NCBI GenBank assembly: GCA_013698495.1
Contig: JACCUV010000004.1
Span: forward strand, 1 to 5,239
DNA length: 5,239 nucleotides
From: Chloroflexia bacterium
GTDB lineage: Bacteria > Chloroflexota > Chloroflexia > Thermomicrobiales > UBA6265
Direction: 5' to 3'
Under the pieces are notes generated by a model. It made no database searches. It was not told where the DNA came from and was given only the letters and a program-made list of their open reading frames with translations. Position 1 is the first letter of the stretch; the number at the start of each line of letters is the position of its first letter. Shown here piece after piece: positions 1 to 4,086 of the stretch. Position numbers and translations under genes: made by a program.

Positions 1-27
1 TCCCCGATTCGACATTCCATGCCCCAA

Positions 28-1032
28 TCACGGCATTCCGCCGCGCTCTACAATCTGGCGCACCACCCCTTCGAGGTCAGGTTCGACAATCGAGATGTCC
101 GTCACCGGATGACGTGCGATCACCGCCGAAATCAGATCGGGAACCGCCACCACCGCGGGATCGAACCGGATCGCCAACCGCCCCTCGTCCCGCGCGATGA
201 CCTCGGCCCCGTCAATGTCGAGATCGACAATCGCATCCCCGACGCCGTCGCCCGGATCGAGGGTGACTTCCAACTGCCGATACGGCGCATAGCGGCGCTT
301 CAGCTCGGTTACGGAACCATCGAATAGCACCGTTCCCTTGCTGATGAAGATGATCCGCTTGCACAACCGCTCGACATCGGCGAGGTCATGGGTCGTGAGC
401 ATGATCGTCGTCCCGGCATCGCGGTTGATTTCCTCCACGAACTGCCGGGTCCGCTCCTTGGCGACCACATCGAGCCCAACAGTCGGTTCGTCGAGATAGA
501 GGATGCGCGGCTCGTACAGCATCGCCGCCGCCAGATCGCCACGCATCCGTTGCCCCAGGCTCAGTTGCCGCACCGGTCGGTCGAGGAACTCGTCAAGCCC
601 CAGCAGAGCAACCAGCCGGTTGAAATTGCGCGTGTACCGAACCGAGTCGAGCCGGTACAGCTTGCCGATCAGCTTGAGGGAGTCTCCCAGCGGCAGGTCC
701 CACCACAGTTGGGTGCGCTGCCCGAAGACAACCCCGATTCGCAACGCGTTCTGCTCCCGCTGCTCCCAGGGCACGATCCCATCGACCCGCACCGTGCCGG
801 AGGTCGGGACAAGGATGCCGGAAAGCATTTTGATCGTGGTCGATTTGCCCGCCCCGTTCGCGCCGAGATACCCGATCAACTCACCCTCGTCGATCGCGAA
901 CGACACGCCATCGACCGCTCTCGTCGTCTCGTAGTCGCGTGTCAGCAGCGTGCGCACTCCACCGAGCGGTCCCTCGAACCGCTTCGGCCGGTGGAACTCC
1001 TTGACGAGTGAATCGACCTCGATGATCGGCAC
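28..1032 (-). CDS. ABC-2 type exporter ATP-binding protein (COG4586-like)
   Basis: This 334-residue protein is the cytoplasmic ATPase of an ABC exporter; ATP hydrolysis would drive a membrane permease that is not in the window. All nucleotide-binding motifs are present: Walker A GANGAGKST (57-65), the stretch VVFGQRTQLWWDLP (101-114) with the Q-loop, signature LSLGQ (157-161), Walker B ILYLDE (177-182) and the H-loop histidine 215 in TTHD. The FGQRTQLWWDLP stretch, the N-terminal EFHRP lead-in and a C-terminal domain of about 95 residues ending near IVEPDLEGVV are typical of the COG4586 group, which pairs with two ABC-2 permeases. The reading frame stays open to 1446, but the upstream part is antisense to the oxidoreductase gene. 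I chose the GTG at 1032 because AAGGA lies 10 nt before it and the family's N-terminus begins there. It lies 62 nt after the oxidoreductase gene on the same strand, so co-transcription is plausible. The substrate is unknown. Confidence 0.95.
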   Translation of the reverse strand: MPIIEVDSLVKEFHRPKRFEGPLGGVRTLLTRDYETTRAVDGVSFAIDEGELIGYLGANGAGKSTTIKMLSGILVPTSGTVRVDGIVPWEQREQNALRIGVVFGQRTQLWWDLPLGDSLKLIGKLYRLDSVRYTRNFNRLVALLGLDEFLDRPVRQLSLGQRMRGDLAAAMLYEPRILYLDEPTVGLDVVAKERTRQFVEEINRDAGTTIMLTTHDLADVERLCKRIIFISKGTVLFDGSVTELKRRYAPYRQLEVTLDPGDGVGDAIVDLDIDGAEVIARDEGRLAIRFDPAVVAVPDLISAVIARHPVTDISIVEPDLEGVVRQIVERGGMP

Positions 1033-1042
1033 AGTGCGGGTG

Positions 1043-1047
1043 TCCTT
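1043..1047 (-). promoter_or_regulatory. Ribosome-binding site of the ABC ATPase gene
   Basis: AAGGA on the minus strand lies 10 nt before the GTG at 1032. It decides this start over the much longer open frame that reaches back to 1446. Its first two bases are also the last two bases of the TTTGACAA arm of an inverted repeat, so pairing of that arm could affect ribosome access. Confidence 0.65.
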
Positions 1048-1078
1048 GTCAAATGAGGACGCAATAGGGTTTTGACAA
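1046..1078. repeat. Perfect 8-bp inverted repeat before the ABC gene
   Basis: TTGTCAAA (1046-1053) and TTTGACAA (1071-1078) are exact reverse complements separated by 17 nt. They lie in the 62-nt gap between the oxidoreductase and ABC genes. The arm nearer the ABC gene overlaps its ribosome-binding site. It could be a split operator for a dimeric regulator or, in RNA, an 8-bp stem with a 17-nt loop that covers the start region. It lacks the GC-rich stem and U-tract of an intrinsic terminator. Its function is not shown. Confidence 0.5.
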
Positions 1079-1084
1079 TGCGTC
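1058..1084. repeat. 6-bp inverted repeat interleaved with the 8-bp repeat
   Basis: GACGCA (1058-1063) and TGCGTC (1079-1084) are perfect complements with a 15-nt spacer. In the leftward transcript the arm order is A, B, A', B', with B and B' being the TTGTCAAA/TTTGACAA pair. The two stems therefore interleave rather than nest. Six-base arms can arise by chance, so this is recorded as a pattern and not as a proven structure. Confidence 0.3.
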
Positions 1085-1094
1085 AGTAAAGAGA

Positions 1095-2225
1095 TTATCG
1101 AACGAGCTGCATGGAAGTCGAACTGTCTTCGGTGCGTTGCGCAGCGCGAGCCGCGAGCACCGCCGGCGGGAACGGGGTGAACGCGGCCCGCGCGCACGCC
1201 TGCTCGAACAAGGGCAGCGCCGCTTCGTTCTGCCGCCGTTCGTAGCCGGCCGGGGCCCGCAACATCGGCTCCCGCCCCGAAAAACCGTCGTCGATCGCAT
1301 CGGTCAGGAGGACTGAGTCTCGAAAGGCGTCGCTGATGCCCTGCGCGGTAACGGGGTCCTTGTGGTATCCGGCATCGCCGACCAGTGCCCAGCCCGGGCC
1401 AAACGGCGTGCGAACAACGTTCGGCAGGTCGGCCGTGCCTCGCCACCGCTCCACCCGCTGGCCCACCCGCACCCGCGCCGCCAGACCCGGCGCCGCGTCG
1501 TCGAGCGCCTGATGGAAGCTGTCCTCGATGTCGGCCCGGAAGGCGGCAAACTCGGAGACCGGTGACTGTACGGCGACGCAGCTGAGGCGGTCATTGGTCG
1601 GGAAGGCGAGAACGACGCGGCGCGGGCGAAAGGCCACCTCGGCGCCAGTCAGGGGGACACCATTCCAGTAGCTGTAGTAAGCGCAGGTTAGAGCCGGTCG
1701 GATGTCAGTTATTGGCGCCACCACGGCGCGCGCCACCAGCGAGTGCAGTCCGTCGGCCCCGATGACCAGTCGCGCCCGCACTGGCGCAACCTCGCAGCCA
1801 TTGATCCGACCACGTATCCCCATGACCCGGCTTCCGTCAGTCAGAAGGTCGATCACGGCGAAACCTTCCCGTAGCTCGGCGCCCGCCGCGACGGCCGCCT
1901 CGACCAGAATGGCATCGAGAACGATGCGCCGGGGCGCGAGTTCGAAGTCGACGCCGTCTGCCGGCGACGGAGTTTCGGCGAGCGGAAAGTCACCAAGGTC
2001 GGTGGTGCGGGTGTGGATGGGCGGACAACCCGTCGCCAAGACGTGCTCCAGCAGTCCCCAGTCCCGCAGTTTGGCGACTCCTGTCGGGTGGATATAGTGG
2101 GCGCGCATACTGTCGCTGGGGAAGCGGCAGCGGTCGAGAAGGAGCACGCGATAGCCCGCACGTGCCAGGAGCATGGCCGTCGGGGCGCCGGCGCATCGGG
2201 CTCCGACCACAATCGTGTCATACAA
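1095..2225 (-). CDS. FAD-dependent oxidoreductase (geranylgeranyl reductase / PHBH-type hydroxylase superfamily)
   Basis: This 376-residue soluble flavoprotein probably oxidises or reduces a small organic molecule, using FAD and most likely NAD(P)H. The N-terminal Rossmann fold has the FAD-binding loop VVGARCAGAPTA (6-17), a variant of GxGxxG common in this family, and the strand-2 acidic residue D31 in LLLDR. The DG motif GADGLHS is at 156-162, and the second FAD motif LVGDAGYHKDPVTAQGIS is at 281-298 (the GD motif). No membrane segment or signal peptide is visible. Length is normal for the COG0644/UbiH-like group. The frame also has ATGs at 2240 and 2270, but TTG at 2225 has a perfect AGGAGG 6 nt before it and gives the family-typical N-terminus MYDTIVVGARCAG. 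It sits between a TetR gene 160 nt upstream and an ABC ATPase gene 62 nt downstream on the same strand. It may modify a compound that the exporter removes or the regulator senses. Substrate unknown. Confidence 0.92.
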   Translation of the reverse strand: MYDTIVVGARCAGAPTAMLLARAGYRVLLLDRCRFPSDSMRAHYIHPTGVAKLRDWGLLEHVLATGCPPIHTRTTDLGDFPLAETPSPADGVDFELAPRRIVLDAILVEAAVAAGAELREGFAVIDLLTDGSRVMGIRGRINGCEVAPVRARLVIGADGLHSLVARAVVAPITDIRPALTCAYYSYWNGVPLTGAEVAFRPRRVVLAFPTNDRLSCVAVQSPVSEFAAFRADIEDSFHQALDDAAPGLAARVRVGQRVERWRGTADLPNVVRTPFGPGWALVGDAGYHKDPVTAQGISDAFRDSVLLTDAIDDGFSGREPMLRAPAGYERRQNEAALPLFEQACARAAFTPFPPAVLAARAAQRTEDSSTSMQLVR

Positions 2226-2231
2226 AGCGAA

Positions 2232-2237
2232 CCTCCT
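2232..2237 (-). promoter_or_regulatory. AGGAGG ribosome-binding site that selects a TTG start
   Basis: A full-consensus AGGAGG on the minus strand lies 6 nt before the TTG at 2225. The same bases would be codons 2-3 (Arg-Arg) if the ATG at 2240 were used. That ATG has only GCGGG directly before it. An ATG at 2221, overlapping the start region, is in another frame and leads only to a shadow reading frame. Confidence 0.75.
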
Positions 2238-2385
2238 CATCCCGCACGTTTTGGAACCTGTCAGGCCCATCGCTGCACCACCGGGGCTATCTCACCTCGA
2301 ACGGACGTGAACCGCCACCGGATCGGGCTACGACGCGCCCGGAGCGCCAAGCCTATCGCGTCCATCTGCTGCTCCCGCCCGTCGC

Positions 2386-2994
2386 TCAGGCGTGCGGTGG
2401 CGCCTCCATGCGCAACCGCACGTCCGCGATCAGCGTCTCGATCGCCCAGGTCACCGCGGCGCGGATTTCGTCGCCCGAAAGCCCACTCTCGTCTCCGATC
2501 GTCACCCAGGCGTTGGAGCTGCAGAGGTAAGCGATGATGGCGGCAAGCTGGCGCGCTTCGTCCTTGTCGATGCCTCGCGTAAGCGGCTCCAGAGCGCCGA
2601 CGATCGCCGCGACCCGTCGAGCGCGCAGGGGAGGCCGTAGTTCCGGACCAACCGTGGTCTGTCGCAGCGCCCGGGCAAGGGCCGGATGTTGATCGAGTCG
2701 GCGTGAGGCTTCAAGGAAACTGGCGCTGATCTGATCTGGTCCGGCGATGGCAATCGGCAGCCCCAAGCGGCTGACGATACGCTCTTCGGCCGCCGCCAGC
2801 AGCGCTTCCCGGCCGGGAAAGTAGCGGTAGAGGGTGCGCCGGGAGACGCCCGCCTCCCGTGCAATGTCTTCAATGGGAACATCGTCCAGCGCATCGTGCT
2901 CCAGGCGCGCGATCAGCGCGTCGATGATGGAGGCGCGGACCTGTTCGGCCTGGCGGGCTCGCAATGGCAACGGCGGGGTAAAAAACTCGTTCAT
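2386..2994 (-). CDS. TetR/AcrR-family transcriptional regulator (leftward)
   Basis: This 202-residue one-component repressor should bind DNA as a dimer and release it on ligand binding. The N-terminal TetR domain is clear: a first helix around QVRASIIDALIARLEHDALD (18-37), then the helix-turn-helix IEDIAREAGVSRRTLYRYF (41-59) followed by PGREALLAAAEE. The C-terminal ligand/dimer domain (about 80-202) is divergent, as usual in the family, so the ligand cannot be predicted. The frame opens as far as 3081, but the ATG at 2994 gives a normal TetR N-terminus; the extension would run through the promoter and palindrome. No good Shine-Dalgarno sequence precedes this ATG, which may mean a leaderless or nearly leaderless message. 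It is the first of three leftward genes and is divergent from a second TetR gene. It probably regulates itself and perhaps the oxidoreductase and ABC genes after it. Confidence 0.93.
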   Translation of the reverse strand: MNEFFTPPLPLRARQAEQVRASIIDALIARLEHDALDDVPIEDIAREAGVSRRTLYRYFPGREALLAAAEERIVSRLGLPIAIAGPDQISASFLEASRRLDQHPALARALRQTTVGPELRPPLRARRVAAIVGALEPLTRGIDKDEARQLAAIIAYLCSSNAWVTIGDESGLSGDEIRAAVTWAIETLIADVRLRMEAPPHA

Positions 2995-3001
2995 GGCATC
3001 A

Positions 3002-3029
3002 CTGTTACAAAATGGCACAGATGTGTCAA
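3002..3029 (-). promoter_or_regulatory. Putative promoter of the leftward TetR gene
   Basis: On the minus strand a perfect -35 TTGACA (3029-3024) is followed after 16 nt by TAACAG (3007-3002), a weak -10; TGTAAC two bases earlier is an alternative with a 14-nt spacer. A -10 ending at 3002 would put the transcript start near 2995, right at the ATG at 2994. That agrees with the lack of a Shine-Dalgarno sequence. The -35 is convincing and the -10 is not. Confidence 0.4.
3013..3028. promoter_or_regulatory. Imperfect 16-bp palindrome, likely operator of the leftward TetR gene
   Basis: TGGCACA-GA-TGTGTCA has 7-bp arms with one mismatched pair around a 2-bp centre. It overlaps the putative -35 and lies 19-34 bp upstream of the ATG at 2994. 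Size, symmetry and place fit a TetR-type self-repression site. The sequence differs from the paired operators nearer the rightward gene, so the two regulators probably recognise different DNA. Confidence 0.45.
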
Positions 3030-3049
3030 TACCGTGCCGGGTAGGTTTT

Positions 3050-3063
3050 GACGGTCTGCCGTC
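3050..3063. repeat. Small inverted repeat in the divergent control region
   Basis: GACGG (3050-3054) and CCGTC (3059-3063) are perfect complements around a 4-nt loop TCTG. It lies roughly midway between the two regulator promoters and outside both. It could be a small hairpin or a weak protein site. With only five pairs it may be chance. Confidence 0.2.
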
Positions 3064-3106
3064 ACGCCAGAGCGCGAGCAACGACGACCCTTGTCCACCA
3101 CAATGC

Positions 3107-3121
3107 CTGAACAGCGTTCAG
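3107..3121. promoter_or_regulatory. Upstream copy of paired TetR-type operator
   Basis: CTGAACAGCGTTCAG is a perfect palindrome with 6-bp arms around a 3-bp centre. It ends 8 nt before the -35 of the rightward TetR promoter. It matches the second copy at 3173-3187 in 11 of 15 bases, with TGAAC and GTTCAG identical. TGAAC-N3-GTTCA symmetry is typical of the short palindromes bound by TetR-family dimers. The likely binder is the product of the adjacent rightward regulator gene, by inference from position. Confidence 0.6.
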
Positions 3122-3129
3122 TAAACCTA

Positions 3130-3158
3130 TTGACAGTCAGAAACGACGGTGGTATCGT
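3130..3158 (+). promoter_or_regulatory. Promoter of the rightward TetR gene
   Basis: A perfect -35 TTGACA (3130-3135), a 17-nt spacer and a -10 TATCGT (3153-3158) preceded by TGG form an extended -10 promoter. Transcription would start near 3164-3166, giving a leader of about 35 nt that includes the AGGAG ribosome-binding site. It is the best promoter in the window. Matching palindromes lie on both sides. Confidence 0.65.
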
Positions 3159-3172
3159 GGAACGACAATCGA

Positions 3173-3187
3173 TTGAACGTTGTTCAG
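3173..3187. promoter_or_regulatory. Downstream copy of paired TetR-type operator
   Basis: TTGAACGTTGTTCAG has perfect TGAAC/GTTCA arms around a 3-bp centre. It lies about 10 nt after the likely transcript start and overlaps the first two bases of the AGGAG ribosome-binding site. Its centre is 66 bp from the centre of the upstream copy. A repressor bound here would block initiation or early elongation. A separate 10-bp palindrome, CAATCGATTG (3166-3175), overlaps its left edge. Confidence 0.6.
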
Positions 3188-3190
3188 GAG
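3186..3190 (+). promoter_or_regulatory. Ribosome-binding site of the rightward TetR gene
   Basis: AGGAG is 8 nt before the ATG at 3199 and only 4 nt before another ATG at 3195. The spacing favours 3199, and only that frame encodes the regulator; the 3195 ATG leads to a shadow frame. Confidence 0.75.
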
Positions 3191-3198
3191 TCCGATGA

Positions 3199-3912
3199 AT
3201 GTTAACGAGCCAGGGTCTCACCGGCGCAAGCGCCCGCCGCGAACGTGGTCGGCAGGAAATGCGCGTCGCCATCCTCGAAGCCGCCGCCCGAATCATGGAG
3301 ACCGACGGCATCGACGGTCTCACGATCCGCGCGGTCGCCGAGGCGGTCGCCTATTCGCCTGGCGCGCTCTATGAGTACTTCGATTCCAAGGAGGCAATTC
3401 TCAAAGCACTCTACTTCGGCGGAGCGGACGGACTCGGCGCCCAATGCGAGCGGGCCGTCGCCTCCTTGCCGCCGGAATCGAGCGCGATTGACGCAATCGT
3501 CGCACTCGGCCGTGCCTACCGTGCGTATGCCCTGGATCATCCCGACCTTTATCGACTGGTATTCGGCGGGTGGACAACTCCACCTCTGGCCGCGGCCGTC
3601 GAGTGTGAGGAAGAAGAGAGCCGGGGCGGATTCGGGACCCTCGCCGATGTCGCGAGTCGGGGCATCGCGGAGGGGACGTTGGTCGACCTGCCGCCCGCGG
3701 TGATTGCCGTCACCACCTGGGCCACCGTTCATGGGTTTGTCTCACTGGAACTCACCGGTCACCTCACCGGTGGCGATGGACCGGGTATGCCTCCTGCCTC
3801 GCCGGAAGTGGGCCGTCAAACTCGCGACCAATTGTTTGAAGCGCTCTTGCGCATGGCGCTGTACGGTTTCGCGCGGGAGGAGAAGCGAATGGCTGCCGAA
3901 CCCGCTGCATAG
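3199..3912 (+). CDS. TetR/AcrR-family regulator with WHG C-terminal domain (rightward)
   Basis: This 237-residue regulator has a DNA-binding domain at about 18-72: helix 1 around RVAILEAAARIMETDG (22-37) and the helix-turn-helix LTIRAVAEAVAYSPGALYEYF (41-61), then DSKEAIL. The C-terminal part shows HPDLYRLVFGG (114-124) and TTWATVHGFVSLELTGHL (172-189). The W174...H178-G179 arrangement fits the WHG-type TetR C-terminal domain. Family members are ligand-released repressors, often of neighbouring efflux genes. The ATG at 3199 has AGGAG at 8 nt. Its own promoter is bracketed by two like palindromes, so self-regulation is likely. The MMPL gene follows 174 nt downstream on the same strand and is the natural target, either by read-through or by its own promoter. 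The ligand is not predictable from sequence. A run CEEEES (136-141) forms a short acidic linker. Confidence 0.95.
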   Translation: MLTSQGLTGASARRERGRQEMRVAILEAAARIMETDGIDGLTIRAVAEAVAYSPGALYEYFDSKEAILKALYFGGADGLGAQCERAVASLPPESSAIDAIVALGRAYRAYALDHPDLYRLVFGGWTTPPLAAAVECEEEESRGGFGTLADVASRGIAEGTLVDLPPAVIAVTTWATVHGFVSLELTGHLTGGDGPGMPPASPEVGRQTRDQLFEALLRMALYGFAREEKRMAAEPAA

Positions 3913-3925
3913 GGGAAGACCGGAG

Positions 3926-3949
3926 CCCGCCCTGAGCTTGCCGAACGGG
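3926..3949. repeat. Dispersed intergenic repeat copy (CCCTGAGCTTG type)
   Basis: This 24-nt element begins 14 nt after the rightward TetR stop codon. Its core CCCTGAGCTTGCCGAA closely resembles the CCCTGAGCTTGTCGAAGGG repeat scattered between genes in many high-GC bacteria (recalled knowledge, not searched). The complementary strand translates to the PFGKLRAG string that such repeats leave in spurious frames. Outer CCCG/CGGG bases could pair. It is probably non-coding. A role as a 3'-end structure for the TetR transcript is possible, but no U-tract is seen. Confidence 0.5.
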
Positions 3950-3978
3950 TGTCCTCCCGTCTGCGTGTCCTCCCGCCT
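3949..3978. repeat. Two-copy tandem repeat, 16-nt period
   Basis: GTGTCCTCCCGTCT (3949-3962) recurs as GTGTCCTCCCGCCT (3965-3978), matching in 13 of 14 bases with a 2-nt joint. A degraded related string, GGGTCCTCACCT, is at about 4005-4016. The pair directly abuts the dispersed repeat, so both may belong to one repetitive unit. No function is evident. Confidence 0.5.
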
Positions 3979-4040
3979 CGACCGGCTCTCGTCTCGAACG
4001 AAACGGGTCCTCACCTCGAATCGCCGCCTGTCGCGTGGCA

Positions 4041-4046
4041 GATAAT
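4041..4046 (+). promoter_or_regulatory. Possible -10 element before the MMPL gene
   Basis: GATAAT matches TATAAT in five of six bases and is 40 nt before the chosen ATG. No acceptable -35 is found 16-19 nt upstream. The MMPL gene may instead be read from the TetR promoter. Confidence 0.2.
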
Positions 4047-4086
4047 GCCCTCGCCCAAACGTGGAATCATGGAGAACGACGCTGCG

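Noticed and set aside
1..31. Possible start of a next leftward gene: GTG at 31-29 overlapping the ABC stop (GTGA), or ATG at 20-18
   Set aside because: A permease partner is expected here, but only 20-31 nt are visible, the two candidate starts are in different frames, neither has a clear ribosome-binding site, and the peptides (VIGAWNVESG or MECRIG) are not diagnostic.
388..1011. Long plus-strand open frame (207 residues) opposite the ABC gene
   Set aside because: It is a shadow in GC-rich sequence: no recognisable domain, rich in Arg, Pro, His and Gln, and opposite a gene with intact ABC motifs.
1072..1098. Rightward promoter TTGACA at 1072-1077 with GATTAT at 1093-1098
   Set aside because: The spacer is only 15 nt, the -10 is weak, and no rightward gene follows; the TTGACA is explained by the inverted repeat.
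1033..1446. Upstream extension of the ABC reading frame to 1446 (472 residues)
   Set aside because: The added residues are arginine- and alanine-rich, are antisense-frame shadow of the oxidoreductase gene, and lack family similarity. The GTG at 1032 has a good AAGGA.
2226..2385. Search for a terminator or promoter between the leftward TetR and the oxidoreductase
   Set aside because: Only short GC-rich 4-bp repeats and no paired -35/-10 were found. Only the AGGAGG is supportable.
2013..2537. Plus-strand open frame crossing the oxidoreductase/TetR gap
   Set aside because: It has an Arg/Ser-rich composition and overlaps the ends of two well-supported genes on the other strand, with no domain and no convincing ribosome-binding site.
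2991..2999. Tiny ATG-CCA-TGA frame overlapping the leftward TetR start
   Set aside because: A two-codon frame with ATGA overlap is easily chance and has no ribosome-binding site.
3202..3732. Minus-strand open frame (176 residues) opposite the rightward TetR gene
   Set aside because: It is antisense to a gene with a clear helix-turn-helix and WHG domain, and its composition is shadow-like.
3742..4014. Minus-strand open frame (90 residues) containing PFGKLRAGSG
   Set aside because: This string is the usual spurious translation of the CCCTGAGCTTG-type intergenic repeat, and the rest is antisense to the TetR gene.
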